Positions 1 to 8,790 are shown, numbered from the stretch's first letter. The stretch is DNA of 30,710 nucleotides from JAMOAW01 sp039908535 (GCA_039908535.1 JAMOAW010000082.1:1-30710); one strand, 5' to 3'. The notes: generated by a model from the letters alone, not told the origin. Numbers and translations are program-made.

Positions 1-43
1 AAAATTTTACGTTAATTGAAACTCAATAATTTATTGCTTTGGC

Positions 44-216
44 GTAACCGTTCATATATTAATAAAAAAAAGGGGTCTGGGGGATTGCCCCCAGGGTTTT
101 GCTTTTGACTTTGCTTTTGCTTTTGAATTCGGTTTTGCTTTCTTCAAATAGCAGGGGGGTTGGGGGATGCAATCCCCCAAGGTCTTGTTTTTGATTTTTT
201 TTATCTGAACGGTTAC
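44..216 (+). repeat. Family B dispersed repeat, copy B1
   Basis: G/C-rich repeat with two hairpins (CTGGGGG...CCCCCAG near 77-95 and TTGGGGGATGCAATCCCCCAA near 160-182) joined by a T-rich spacer of GCTTTTG-type units. The core is shared with 13201-13417 and, inverted, with 16632-16832. The ends differ from the other copies: an 11-bp perfect inverted repeat, GTAACCGTTCA at 44-54 and TGAACGGTTAC at 206-216, replaces their GGTACCACCACA termini. No target-site duplication is visible. It lies directly upstream of the methyltransferase at 251. Confidence 0.8.
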
Positions 217-250
217 CCCGATCCAATGTTTAATTTGAAAGGCCAATAAC

Positions 251-1030
251 ATGAATCAACAAGATAATTTGGAATATTGGAATCAAAGAGCCATCACATT
301 TCAAGATGATCCCGATAAAGCAACACATCAAGATTTATTTCAAAAAAAACTTGAGCTTGATTTTCTTGATAAACATTTATCCAGCGAGATGAATGTTCTT
401 GAAGTTGGATGTGGGAATGGTTTTATTACGGAACATATCTCTAAATACATCAAAAAAGTTGATGCTTTTGATCAATCGGAGGGGATGATTGATCTTGCAA
501 AAAAAAGATTGTCTGGAAGGAATAATATAAATTTATTTATAAATTCTTTACCTGTTCCAAATGAAGAACTATTCGATTCTGAATATGATGCTGTTTTTTC
601 AATTAGGGTTCTTATAAATATTATAGATGACGATCATCGAAAAAAAGCGATACAATGGATGGCGAACAAGGTTAAAACAGGTGGTAAACTTATTCTTATG
701 GAAGGCTCTGCAGATGGCCTGGATGCTATAAACGCAGTTCGCACAACGATGGGTATAGATACACTCGCAACTCCTTATTACAATATAAACTTAAGAAGAT
801 ATGATATTTTTCAGTCTATACCTAAAAACTTCAATTTAAAACATGATCATGGATTCGGAATATATGATCTTATTACAAGAATATTATATCCTATGCTCAA
901 TAAAGACAATATATTACAATATAATACAAATCTACATGAGGCAGCACATCTATTAAACATGTCCATACCAGGTGATAAATTGAATGAACTTTCAAGAATG
1001 ACATGTATGGTTTTTGAAAAAAATGTATAA
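251..1030 (+). CDS. Class I SAM-dependent methyltransferase
   Basis: A 259-residue protein with the class I methyltransferase fold. Motif I is VLEVGCGNGFI (about residues 50-60), the SAM-binding glycine-rich loop, followed by an acidic residue in VDAFDQSEGM and a post-motif region ending GGKLILMEG. The acceptor substrate cannot be named. The start is supported by GAAAGG eight bases before the ATG. The gene is clearly more AT-rich than the radical SAM gene that follows, with many ATA and AAT codons, which suggests a different origin. It is followed on the same strand by the radical SAM gene about 120 bases later, so the two could be co-transcribed. Family assignment is firm; the reaction is unknown. 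Confidence 0.8.
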   Translation: MNQQDNLEYWNQRAITFQDDPDKATHQDLFQKKLELDFLDKHLSSEMNVLEVGCGNGFITEHISKYIKKVDAFDQSEGMIDLAKKRLSGRNNINLFINSLPVPNEELFDSEYDAVFSIRVLINIIDDDHRKKAIQWMANKVKTGGKLILMEGSADGLDAINAVRTTMGIDTLATPYYNINLRRYDIFQSIPKNFNLKHDHGFGIYDLITRILYPMLNKDNILQYNTNLHEAAHLLNMSIPGDKLNELSRMTCMVFEKNV

Positions 1031-1153
1031 ACATATATATCACTGACAATGTCTCCTCTGCAAATTATGACATCAGACATTTCTGATCCAATGCCTGCAT
1101 AGGGGACAATACACAGATCAGCTATAATGCAACTCTCAGGAATTAAATACGTT

Positions 1154-2671
1154 ATGAACCAAATTCTACTCATCAATCCCTCTATCCACGCCAAGACGCA
1201 AAGCAAACGCGCCACCGCCGTTATGAGTCTCTCTTTTCCCACCAGTATCGCTGTATTGGCTGGATACCTGCTTAAATATGACTTCCAGCCAAGCCTGATC
1301 GACGAACAAATGGAACCTCTGAACGACACCACGTTGCAATCGCTGTTGGCGCAACTCGCCCCCCCTCGTGTGGTCGGAATCAGCAGCGTGACCCTGACCG
1401 TATCTCGCACGCAACATTTGATCCGCTTGGTGAAAAAATTGGCCCCCGATGTTACCGTCATCGTTGGCGGTATCCATGCCACCGTCCAACCAGACGATTT
1501 TTTGCAATTGCCCGAATTGGATATCCTGGTGCGTGGCGAGGGGGAGTTGACTCTGCGCGAAATCATGGAAACGTTGCTGTCTGAAAAAAAAGATCTCAGC
1601 CAGATACTGGGAATCTCCTACCGACAAGGAGATAAAATTTGCCATACCCCAGATCGCCCTCTATTGAAAGATCTGGATGAGCTTCCCCCCATGCCCTATC
1701 ACCTCTTTGCCAAGCACAAAAATAAATACTCAAACTTTGGCATTGTGTTTGGCTCACGTGGTTGCCCTTATCCCTGTACCTTTTGTTCTGCCCGCAGCAT
1801 CTCCGGTTTAAAATATCGTTTTCACTCCGCCCAACGAATTGTCGATGAATGCAAAACACTCATCGACGTTTATGGCCAAACCCTCATTCAGCTTGCAGAT
1901 GACAATATTGCGGTTCATAAACGTCATTTTAAAGAGGTGTGCGAAGGATTGATCCAAGAAGGGTTACACAAACGGGCCGCTTTCCATGGCTCCTTGCGCG
2001 GCGACGATGCCAGAGACGATGTTCTGGAGATGGCCCACCAAGCCAATTTCACCATTATCTATTTTGGCCTGGAGACCGGTAGCGAACGACTGATGCAAGT
2101 AATCCGCAAACAAGAGACCGTGGCCGAAGTAATCGACGCCATCCATCGCACCGTCCAACATGGCATTGCGGTTGGCACCACCATTATCTTTGGTCTGCCC
2201 AGCGAAACCCGCGCAGATCGAAAAGCCTGCATCCGTATGGTACAGAATCTGCCGATCGCCTCAGTGCGCTATAACACGTTGGCACCCTATCCTGGGACCG
2301 CTATTTTTAATGAATACCTTCCTCAAAACAAAATTCTTATCAAAGATGGCTGGGAAAATTTTAATGTACAATACTTATGGCAAAGCGATGATATCCCCTA
2401 TGTTCCCGACAGCAGTGATCGCCTGGAACTGATATTCGATACCATGTACGCCAACTTTGCTCACTACTTGAGTTGGCATGGTATCAAACAAATGTTTCTC
2501 TCACCAGTAGCGGGAGGCAATGTCGTTCGCCTGTCTAGTCGATGGTATACCAGCCTGCCAGAGCTGTGGAAAATCTACGCGCTCTTTCAATACATGATGC
2601 TGCGTTTTCTCAGTGTCGCGGTGCGCATGTTGGTACGCCGTCTATTTAATGTATCGAAAAAATCAACATAA
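1154..2671 (+). CDS. B12-binding-domain radical SAM protein
   Basis: About 505 residues from the chosen ATG. The N-terminal third looks like a cobalamin-binding Rossmann domain (VGISSVTLT, VIVGGIHATVQPDDF, RGEGELTLREI). The radical SAM core carries the [4Fe-4S] motif CPYPCTFC with Cys at about 204, 208 and 211, followed by a TIM-barrel segment (FGLETGSERLMQ, GTTIIFGLPSET). This architecture is typical of enzymes that methylate or rearrange unactivated carbons in lipids, cofactors or natural products; the substrate is not predictable here. An in-frame ATG at 1127 is possible, but MNQILLINPS resembles the usual start of the family. The last codons (VSKKST, stop) lie inside repeat A1, whose TAA in ACATAATGCCC ends the gene. 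The native C-terminus may therefore have been replaced. Confidence 0.82.
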   Translation: MNQILLINPSIHAKTQSKRATAVMSLSFPTSIAVLAGYLLKYDFQPSLIDEQMEPLNDTTLQSLLAQLAPPRVVGISSVTLTVSRTQHLIRLVKKLAPDVTVIVGGIHATVQPDDFLQLPELDILVRGEGELTLREIMETLLSEKKDLSQILGISYRQGDKICHTPDRPLLKDLDELPPMPYHLFAKHKNKYSNFGIVFGSRGCPYPCTFCSARSISGLKYRFHSAQRIVDECKTLIDVYGQTLIQLADDNIAVHKRHFKEVCEGLIQEGLHKRAAFHGSLRGDDARDDVLEMAHQANFTIIYFGLETGSERLMQVIRKQETVAEVIDAIHRTVQHGIAVGTTIIFGLPSETRADRKACIRMVQNLPIASVRYNTLAPYPGTAIFNEYLPQNKILIKDGWENFNVQYLWQSDDIPYVPDSSDRLELIFDTMYANFAHYLSWHGIKQMFLSPVAGGNVVRLSSRWYTSLPELWKIYALFQYMMLRFLSVAVRMLVRRLFNVSKKST

Positions 2672-2821
2672 TGCCCTGCGGGCAAAAAATTAAAATCAAA
2701 ACCCTGTGGGATGAATCCCCCAGACCCCCTCTTTTTTTTAAGAATTAAAAAAAAAGGGTGGGGGGTATTGGGGGGCGGTTCTCCGCCTCCCAAGGTCTTG
2801 ATTTCTATTTTTCCGAAACAT
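2650..2821 (+). repeat. Family A dispersed repeat, copy A1
   Basis: Full-length copy. The left terminus ATGTATCGAAAAAA (2650-2663) is a near inverted match to the right terminus TTTTTCCGAAACAT (2808-2821). Inside are the GCCCTGCGGGC mini-hairpin, a C-G-closed GGGGG/CCCCC hairpin (one arm imperfect, CTGTGGG), a T8 run, and the hairpin GGCGGTTCTCCGCC. It lies between two convergent genes and could terminate both. It also contains the stop codon of the radical SAM gene. Confidence 0.85.
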
Positions 2822-2864
2822 TTAATTTTTTCCCGAAGAGCAGCTTGATTCCTAGATGACCCAA

Positions 2865-3659
2865 CTATTTCTTTTGCGCAACAATCATGTAGGTCATACC
2901 AAAAGGAAAAGAACCTAACATTTTAATCCACTGATACTCCAATGCACATACACGCTCCATGACCATTTGCGCACTCCTCCCCCCAAAACCAAGCTCTCCC
3001 CCTTTTGAAGGGTCACTGATAACAAAGTTCTCGGAAGAGAGATCTACACTCTGTTTACGCTGATAAAAATGGGCCATAAAATAGGCCATTGGAATAGGCG
3101 CGGCATTAAAAAAAGTTTTGGCCTGAATCTGCAATCCAACGCCCTCTATCCACTGGCGCAGTTCATCTGGCTGATAACGACGTTTGGTCATACACAAATC
3201 GTCTGTCGCGCGATGCAACCGATCAAACACCGGTTCGGTCAAAATTAAAACGCCACCCTCTTCCAATAAATGATATATTGCGGTCAAAACATCCGACTCT
3301 GAATCAATCCATTGATGATGCAGAACGTTAAAGACAGTGATTAATTTAAAGCTGTTCGGTACAAACAACCGTTCAAGATGGTTGACATTGCCCTGGACAA
3401 ATTGAAGATGCGGATGCGCTTTCTGCGCCAAAGAAAGCGCGACATCTGAAAGGTCTAAACCAACAGCATAGTCAAATCTGGGCGCAAAAAAAGCAAGATT
3501 TTCTCCTGGACCACATCCTAAATCTAAATATCTGCTCAATTTTGTGGCTTCAAACATGGGTAGCTGACTCAGATACAAAGCAGCCAACCTCCGACGATAC
3601 ACAAACCACCAATGGTTTTTCTGTTGCTGGCCAATTTGAACATAAACTTCATCATACAT
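2865..3659 (-). CDS. Class I SAM-dependent methyltransferase in glycan cluster
   Basis: 264 residues from the ATG at 3659; a GTG two codons earlier is also in frame. The SAM-binding motif I is YLDLGCGPGENLAFF (about residues 45-60), followed by VGLDLSDVALSLA with its acidic ribose-binding residue and FKLITVFNVLHH at motif II. The family is widespread in O-antigen and capsule clusters, where members methylate sugars or act on lipid carriers. It is the last gene of the minus-strand glycan cluster, about 25 bases after the deacetylase, and probably belongs to the same transcript. The acceptor is unknown. The 3' end faces repeat A1. Confidence 0.8.
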   Translation of the reverse strand: MYDEVYVQIGQQQKNHWWFVYRRRLAALYLSQLPMFEATKLSRYLDLGCGPGENLAFFAPRFDYAVGLDLSDVALSLAQKAHPHLQFVQGNVNHLERLFVPNSFKLITVFNVLHHQWIDSESDVLTAIYHLLEEGGVLILTEPVFDRLHRATDDLCMTKRRYQPDELRQWIEGVGLQIQAKTFFNAAPIPMAYFMAHFYQRKQSVDLSSENFVISDPSKGGELGFGGRSAQMVMERVCALEYQWIKMLGSFPFGMTYMIVAQKK

Positions 3660-3683
3660 AACCACACCTGTCCAAAAAAATTT

Positions 3684-4760
3684 TCAGTGAATGGTTCCTT
3701 TAACATTTCGACGCGGGATGCGAAGGGGACAGGCACCAGGAACCAAAAGCATGGCTCCCTCATCGTTCATCTGACGGGTATAGCGCGCCACAGCACTTGC
3801 CTGCATGACGACAGGATTGTGTGTTTGTAAAATATAATCCATAACCTCTCTTAGGTGATCTGCTGCCGAGCGTTTACCGCATAACCAACGATCAGGGTGC
3901 GCATCGACCAAAATCAACCCACCAGCGTGGGCAAGACGTTGAATCTTTTCGGTCCAGAACCAACGCACATCTTTCTTAGCCATTCCCAAAATGTGCCACG
4001 GCATTTCAAAGGGGATGGTACTGGGCAACACCACCAGTTCACCAACCATGAAAGGAAAAAAGGTGGATACCCCATGTTCCATACCACGTTGAAAAAATGG
4101 CCAACTGTCCAAAGCAGACATGTCGTAATCAAAACCGAGTCGTTCCAGTGCCGACCAAAGAGAGCTGGAGACGTACCACGAAGGCGAACGAAACCCTTTG
4201 ATGCCATAACGTTCTATGGCTTCCTGGGCCGGGAGAAGCCGTTTTACAATCTGTTCTTCGGTAAGAGAGCAGATACGATTATCATGGACAACATCGTGTA
4301 AAGCCACTTCAAACCCATCCGCCAACATCTCAAGGAGCAGATCGTGATAATGAGGGATGCTATCCAATACAAAAGAAAATGTGGAACGTATGTTTCGTTC
4401 ACGGGCCACTTGCATTATTTCTCGAATGCCGCTCTCCTGTCCAGCGGTATCGACATCGTGTGACAAAACAAACGCACAGGAATGATCATTCGGCCATTGC
4501 CAAAGATTTCCTGGATCAAAACGCGCCAACTGCAAGGCCTTTTGATCCAAAGTATCATTGGCAGGGGCATGAATTTTACCATTTTTTTTCAAACAACGAA
4601 CGTGTTTTCGAAAAATGACGCGACTCAACAACATGCGCAATTCCCCTGGAATCCAAAAATATGGAAAGGGAAGAGAATTAGAGATAGAAGCAATATCGGT
4701 CTCCTGGCCATGCAGCAACATTTGCCTTATCTCATGGATTAACGCTTGATCTGGTTCCAT
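3684..4760 (-). CDS. Polysaccharide deacetylase (NodB-like, CE4) family protein
   Basis: 358 residues. The catalytic NodB homology region begins at about residue 90 with FVLSHDVDT, whose Asp pair fits the metal-binding/catalytic motif 1. It continues with EVALHDVVHD (motif 2 histidines) and GFRSPSW (motif 3), and ends with LILVDAHPDRW. Such enzymes remove N- or O-acetyl groups from sugars in surface glycans or peptidoglycan. No signal peptide is evident, and the first 80 residues are an unrecognised lead domain, so a cytoplasmic or membrane-proximal role on a precursor is plausible. It starts about 10 bases after the acetyltransferase stop, a tight operon link. No strong ribosome-binding site precedes the ATG, so translation may be coupled. 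Confidence 0.82.
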   Translation of the reverse strand: MEPDQALIHEIRQMLLHGQETDIASISNSLPFPYFWIPGELRMLLSRVIFRKHVRCLKKNGKIHAPANDTLDQKALQLARFDPGNLWQWPNDHSCAFVLSHDVDTAGQESGIREIMQVARERNIRSTFSFVLDSIPHYHDLLLEMLADGFEVALHDVVHDNRICSLTEEQIVKRLLPAQEAIERYGIKGFRSPSWYVSSSLWSALERLGFDYDMSALDSWPFFQRGMEHGVSTFFPFMVGELVVLPSTIPFEMPWHILGMAKKDVRWFWTEKIQRLAHAGGLILVDAHPDRWLCGKRSAADHLREVMDYILQTHNPVVMQASAVARYTRQMNDEGAMLLVPGACPLRIPRRNVKGTIH

Positions 4761-4769
4761 TTTTTTATG

Positions 4770-5249
4770 CTATGATCCCTCTGTCTGTACCACGCCAATA
4801 ACAACAGCAGGAACCCCAGTGACAATCGCCCCATCCGGCACATCTTTGGTGACCACCGCCCCGGCTCCGACCATAGATTGACGACCAATCGTGACACCAG
4901 CCAAAATGGTGGCATTAGAACCGATAGAGGCCCCTTGCCGCACCAAAGTGGGAACCACAACCCAATCGGCTTCGCTTTGCAATTGCCCCTGGGTGGTGGC
5001 ACGCGGATAGAGATCATTGGTGAACATCACGCCATGACCGATAAAAACCTCATCTTCAATCGTCACCCCTTCACAGATAAAGGTGTGCGAAGATATCTTA
5101 CAGCGCGCACCAATCTGAGCATTCTTTTGAATCTCGACAAAGGCACCGACCTTGGTATCATCCCCCAGAGTGCAACCATAAAGATTGACTAAAGATTCAT
5201 GAAAGATGCGGCATCCTTGGCCTAGATGGACATCAGGGGCAATAGGCAT
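4770..5249 (-). CDS. Left-handed beta-helix N-acetyltransferase, WbpD/WlbB-like
   Basis: 159 residues of hexapeptide repeats ([LIV]GxxxxI pattern) forming a left-handed beta-helix, the fold of trimeric acetyl-CoA sugar acetyltransferases. The stretches FVEIQKNAQIG, CKISSHTFICEGV and GHGVMFTNDLYPRA are characteristic of WbpD/WlbB enzymes. These acetylate the 3-amino group of UDP-2-acetamido-3-amino-2,3-dideoxy-glucuronate. The catalytic His and Asn expected of the family fall in SSHTF and MFTND. The ATG at 5249 is preferred over the upstream TTG because GGAG lies six bases before it. The neighbouring aminotransferase and oxidoreductase supply the other WbpE- and WbpB-like steps, which supports the assignment. 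The exact sugar remains inferred. Confidence 0.88.
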   Translation of the reverse strand: MPIAPDVHLGQGCRIFHESLVNLYGCTLGDDTKVGAFVEIQKNAQIGARCKISSHTFICEGVTIEDEVFIGHGVMFTNDLYPRATTQGQLQSEADWVVVPTLVRQGASIGSNATILAGVTIGRQSMVGAGAVVTKDVPDGAIVTGVPAVVIGVVQTEGS

Positions 5250-5283
5250 GAACAACTCCGAGTGTCAATAAAAGCATTATATT

Positions 5284-6270
5284 TTATATCCAATTGTGGA
5301 CACGTTCCTGTTCTAACAGAATTTCTGGTGCAAGCAGCTGTTCCTCATACCACCGTTTTAAGGCGTGCAAACCCTCTTCCAAAGGTACGCTTGGCTCAAA
5401 CCCCAATAACTCTCTGGCATGGGAGGTTTCCGCCAACAAACGCAAAACATCCCCAGGACGGGGAACGTCATAAAGAATCTGCGGCTCGCCCCCCCCCACC
5501 ACCGCAGCCACCGTTTGGGCCAATTGATCAATGCGAATCTCTTTGCCTTGGCCTAGGTTGATGGTCTGTCCCACTGCATGATCACTCACACCCGCCAAAC
5601 GAATCCCCCGTGCGGTATCGCCCACAAAGGTAAAATCCCGTGTCTGGCTGCCATCGCCAAAGATGATCATCGGTTTATTGGCCATGCAACGCAGCATAAA
5701 CTTAGGAATCACCTCACCACTATCCCCCTCATGATGACAACGGGGACCAAAGGCGTTAAAGGGTCGAACAACGACTGTAGGCAAGCCATAGGTATCCAAA
5801 AAGGCCCGGGTGTAACATTCGCCAGCCAATTTGGCCGCACCATAGACCGTTTTTGGAAAAGTGGGATGCTCTATGCGAATGGGGGTGGTGCGTGCGGTTC
5901 CGTAGACTTCGGAACTGGAAACATAGACAAACCTCTGCACTTTAGCCATGCGAGCCGCCACTAAAAGATGCAGCGTGCCAGTGGCATTGACTTCATGGTT
6001 GACCACTGGCGCATGAATGGAGTGCCGCACCCCTAAACAGGCCAAATGATAAACCGTGCTGACCTCACGTAACAAGGGGGCCATACGCTCATCATCACGA
6101 AAATCGGCCTCCACAAAGCGGCAATTATCGCCAAGAATAGCCGCAATGTTGGCATACTTGCCATTGACCAAGTTATCGACCACAATGACCGAATCCCCTT
6201 GTTCCAGACAATGCCGGGCCAATTCGGAACCAATAAAACCAGCCCCTCCTGTAATCAAAACAACCGACAT
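5284..6270 (-). CDS. NAD-dependent epimerase/dehydratase (extended SDR)
   Basis: 328 residues with the extended short-chain dehydrogenase fold. The N-terminal TGGAGFIGSEL binds NAD(P). VYVSSSEVYG provides the Ser of the catalytic triad and VYGAAK the Tyr-xxx-Lys. VVRPFNAFGPR and FTFVGDTARGI follow as in UDP-sugar 4-epimerases and related dehydratases. It probably acts on a UDP-sugar in the same glycan pathway; 4-epimerase or C-4 oxidoreductase activity are the main options. The cytoplasmic enzyme lies between the aminotransferase (with repeat A2 in the gap) and the acetyltransferase, all on the minus strand. The last residues (LEQERVHNWI) look native, so this gene is intact. Confidence 0.87.
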   Translation of the reverse strand: MSVVLITGGAGFIGSELARHCLEQGDSVIVVDNLVNGKYANIAAILGDNCRFVEADFRDDERMAPLLREVSTVYHLACLGVRHSIHAPVVNHEVNATGTLHLLVAARMAKVQRFVYVSSSEVYGTARTTPIRIEHPTFPKTVYGAAKLAGECYTRAFLDTYGLPTVVVRPFNAFGPRCHHEGDSGEVIPKFMLRCMANKPMIIFGDGSQTRDFTFVGDTARGIRLAGVSDHAVGQTINLGQGKEIRIDQLAQTVAAVVGGGEPQILYDVPRPGDVLRLLAETSHARELLGFEPSVPLEEGLHALKRWYEEQLLAPEILLEQERVHNWI

Positions 6271-6292
6271 AATTCAATCCTATGATGTTCGG

Positions 6293-6339
6293 GGTAACAC
6301 CACATTTAAGTGTGGACGATGAACGAGTGCCTGAACATG
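6293..6339 (+). repeat. Isolated family B terminus fused to a family A element
   Basis: The 46-47 bases beginning GGTAACACCACATTTAAG closely match the end of B3 (16632 onwards), including GTGTGGACGAT and AACGAGTGCCTGAAC. Here the stretch runs straight into the left end of repeat A2 rather than into a B core. CCACA/TGTGG forms a small hairpin. This is a chimeric junction between the two repeat families, just upstream of the epimerase start. Confidence 0.7.
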
Positions 6340-6482
6340 GTGCCCTGCGGGCAAACATAAAATTAAAAGCCAAACCCCCTGGGGGATGAATCCCCCAGCC
6401 CCCCTCTTTTTTTTAAGTATTAAAAGAAAAGGGTGGGGGGAATTGGGGGGCGGTTCTCCGCCCACCAAGGTCTTGATTTTTA
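6333..6482 (+). repeat. Family A dispersed repeat, copy A2
   Basis: Contains the GCCCTGCGGGC mini-hairpin, CTGGGGGATGAATCCCCCAG (C-G closing pair), a T8 run, and GGCGGTTCTCCGCC with flanking G/C runs. It truncates at TTGATTTTTA, exactly where the aminotransferase stop codon (6480-6482) falls. It lies between two genes of the same apparent operon, so it may cause partial termination or mark RNA processing. Confidence 0.85.
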
Positions 6483-7637
6483 ATATAAATAACCACACCC
6501 CTTGGCCAGCGTCTGCAGCACATGATCCATCTCCGCATCGCTCATATCATGGTAGAGAGGCAAAATGATAGAACGGTCACGCAGACGATGTGAAACCTCC
6601 AACCCATCACAGCACCGCCAAATATGGGGTGTCCGCGCATACGCAGGCTCAAGATGAGAACAAAGAATCCCGCGACGCGAAGCGACTCCAGCCTCCAGAA
6701 GATACTGCATGATCGCTTGCTGTGCCACCCCATCCGGCAATACAATCCAAAAACTCTGCCAGTTGCAACGCGCCCACTCCGGTTCTTGCGGTACAACGAC
6801 CCCCGCAATAGCAGCCAATCCCTGTTGATAGCGGGTAGCCAAAGCGCGACGACGGGCCGTGATGGCCTCCAGCCGCTGTAATTGACAGAGTCCCAATGCG
6901 GCTTGCAGATCGGTCATACGATAATTAAAACCTATTTCGTCGTAACTTTCGAAGAGAACCTGTTGGGCATGATGGCGCACCGTGTCGGGAATGCTCATGG
7001 CGTGTTGACGCAAACAACGCAGGCGTTGAGCCAATTCGGAATCCGCTGTTGTCAACATACCGCCATCGCCAGTGGTCAAAATTTTGCGGGGATGAAACGA
7101 AAAACAGGCAATCTTGCCATGAGGCTGACCAATTTTTTGCCAATGGCCCTGGATGTTAATTGCACTCCCAATGGCGCAAGCACCATCCTCCACCACGGGT
7201 AGGCCGTGACGCTGAGCAAAGGCCATGATAGACCTCAAATCGCATGGCATCCCCATCTGATGCACACAAAGAATGGCACGCGTTTTAGGAGAGAGTGCGG
7301 CCTCTAATTTAGCGGGATCCATACACCCCGTACCTGGATCGACATCAACAAAAACGGGCACCGCTCCACAATAACGAACCGCATTGGCCGTGGCGATAAA
7401 CGAAAAGCTGACGGTGATCACCTCATCCCCAACCGTGACCCCCAAGGCAAACAGAGCAAGATGCAAGGCGGTCGTGCAACTAGAGACCGCAACAGCATAA
7501 GGAGCCCCCACCCAAGCCGCAAAAGCCTCTTCAAACTGAGCCACCTTCGGCCCCTGCGTAACCCAGCCTGAGCGCAACACTTGGGCAACGGCCGCTATCT
7601 CTTCCTCGCCAATAACAGGTTTAATAATAGGAATCAT
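6480..7637 (-). CDS. DegT/DnrJ/EryC1/StrS-family PLP aminotransferase, WbpE-like
   Basis: 385 residues. MIPIIKPVIGEEEI at the N-terminus and SGWVTQGPKVAQFEEAFA are hallmarks of sugar-nucleotide aminotransferases. The PLP lysine is in FSFHPRKILTTGDGGM, and VVEDGACAIGS holds the cofactor-contacting Asp. The expected reaction is transfer of an amino group from glutamate to a keto-sugar nucleotide, most likely the 3-keto product of the oxidoreductase encoded upstream, giving the substrate for the WbpD-like acetyltransferase. The start is the first ATG after repeat A3. The last codons (CGYLY) and TAA abut repeat A2. Neighbours support a diacetamido sugar pathway; the precise sugar is inferred. Confidence 0.88.
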   Translation of the reverse strand: MIPIIKPVIGEEEIAAVAQVLRSGWVTQGPKVAQFEEAFAAWVGAPYAVAVSSCTTALHLALFALGVTVGDEVITVSFSFIATANAVRYCGAVPVFVDVDPGTGCMDPAKLEAALSPKTRAILCVHQMGMPCDLRSIMAFAQRHGLPVVEDGACAIGSAINIQGHWQKIGQPHGKIACFSFHPRKILTTGDGGMLTTADSELAQRLRCLRQHAMSIPDTVRHHAQQVLFESYDEIGFNYRMTDLQAALGLCQLQRLEAITARRRALATRYQQGLAAIAGVVVPQEPEWARCNWQSFWIVLPDGVAQQAIMQYLLEAGVASRRGILCSHLEPAYARTPHIWRCCDGLEVSHRLRDRSIILPLYHDMSDAEMDHVLQTLAKGCGYLY

Positions 7638-7699
7638 CGTTCACTTCGGACGCAAAGTTTATCTCTTGAGGTATCACCGCCCCCCCCAATCTATTAAAA

Positions 7700-7824
7700 A
7701 ATGCCCTACGGGCAAAAAATTAAAATCAAAGACAAAACCTTGGGGGATGAATCCCCCAAACCCCCTCTTTTTTTTAAGTATTAAAAAAAAAGGGTGGGGG
7801 GATTGGGGGGCGGTTCTCCGCCCC
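7700..7824 (+). repeat. Family A dispersed repeat, copy A3 (right end missing, inside a CDS)
   Basis: Begins AATGCCCTACGGGC and contains TTGGGGGATGAATCCCCCAA (T-A closing pair), a T8 run and GGCGGTTCTCCGCCCC. It then breaks off without the usual CCAAGGTCTTGATTTTT end. Its right 50 bases form the 3' end of the oxidoreductase gene. Confidence 0.88.
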
Positions 7825-8769
7825 GTCAAGTCCCACTTGACCATCCGTCAGCGGTGTGGTGTTATGTAAAATAGCATCCAGAAAAACAGTAGCCACGTTC
7901 ATCAACGCCTCGGTAACAGGGAGATGCGGAATATGGATATCGCCCATGCGGTAGTCCATTCGAAAACGGTCGCTCTCTTGCGTACCCAGGATCTGCTTGA
8001 TTCCAGTGTCAAAAATACGAATTTTTTCGGATGGTTCCAAATCATTGAACAGCAACATCCGACGATTTCCACCTACCAAAGTTGAACGCACCTTCACTGG
8101 AGACATCCAACTGACATTGATAAATGCGCGAAATGTAGAGGCATATTCAACACAAATTTGCGCCATCCCCTGTGGTGTGTCAGGAAAATGGGATACACCG
8201 TTGGCCAATATGCGCACGGGTTGTTCTGGTACCAAAATTTTAAGAATGGCAAAATCATGGACCGCTAAATCCCAAATAACGTTCACATCGGTTTGAAACA
8301 GACCCAAATTGACCCTGGTTGAATCGTAATAATAGAGTTCCCCCATGGTCCCGGTGCGAATCAGTTCATGGATTTTTTGCACGGCTGGCGTATAAACAAA
8401 CGTGTGATCTACCATCAGGATACGTTGTTGACTTGCGGCAAAGGCCACCAACTCCTCGGCTTCTGCCACGCTGCCGGCCAAAGGTTTTTCAACGAAGACA
8501 TGCTTACCCGCCCGCAACGCCGCCATGGCCAAAGGGTGATGAGTCGCCACAGGAGTGGCCAACAATACGGCATCAATGCGCGGATCGTGAATGGCCTCCA
8601 TGGCATCCGCCACCACTTTGACCATGGGCCAATCTCGATGAATCCGTATTTGGTTCTCTGGCTTACTATCGCAGACCACATAAACTTGACAATCCATCTG
8701 CCGCGCAAAATTGCGCACCAGATTCGGACCCCAATAACCATAACCAATACAGGCAATCCCAATGGTCAT
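7774..8769 (-). CDS. Gfo/Idh/MocA-family sugar oxidoreductase (WbpB/WlbA-like), C-terminus replaced by a repeat
   Basis: 331 residues from the ATG at 8769, which has GAGGA eight bases upstream; a TTG at 8784 is also open. The N-terminal Rossmann domain has GYGYWGPNLVRNF and the family signature VEKPLA (catalytic Lys), followed by the alpha/beta substrate domain with NVIWDLAVHDFAIL. WbpB/WlbA-type members oxidise C-3 of a UDP-N-acetylglucosaminuronic acid, feeding the adjacent aminotransferase. After PLTDGQVGLD the reading frame enters repeat A3. The last 16 residues (GAENRPPIPPPFFFNT) and the stop are repeat-encoded. Relatives normally continue with a closing helix (typically VRVLEAAxxS-like), so the native tail of perhaps 15-30 residues seems lost. 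The enzyme may be impaired or may tolerate this. Confidence 0.85.
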   Translation of the reverse strand: MTIGIACIGYGYWGPNLVRNFARQMDCQVYVVCDSKPENQIRIHRDWPMVKVVADAMEAIHDPRIDAVLLATPVATHHPLAMAALRAGKHVFVEKPLAGSVAEAEELVAFAASQQRILMVDHTFVYTPAVQKIHELIRTGTMGELYYYDSTRVNLGLFQTDVNVIWDLAVHDFAILKILVPEQPVRILANGVSHFPDTPQGMAQICVEYASTFRAFINVSWMSPVKVRSTLVGGNRRMLLFNDLEPSEKIRIFDTGIKQILGTQESDRFRMDYRMGDIHIPHLPVTEALMNVATVFLDAILHNTTPLTDGQVGLDGAENRPPIPPPFFFNT

Positions 8770-8790
8770 GACAAAAATCCTCAATTATTG

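Noticed and set aside
847..1645. Long antisense frames opposite the methyltransferase and radical SAM genes
   Set aside because: They are shadows of recognised genes on the other strand and contain no family motif.
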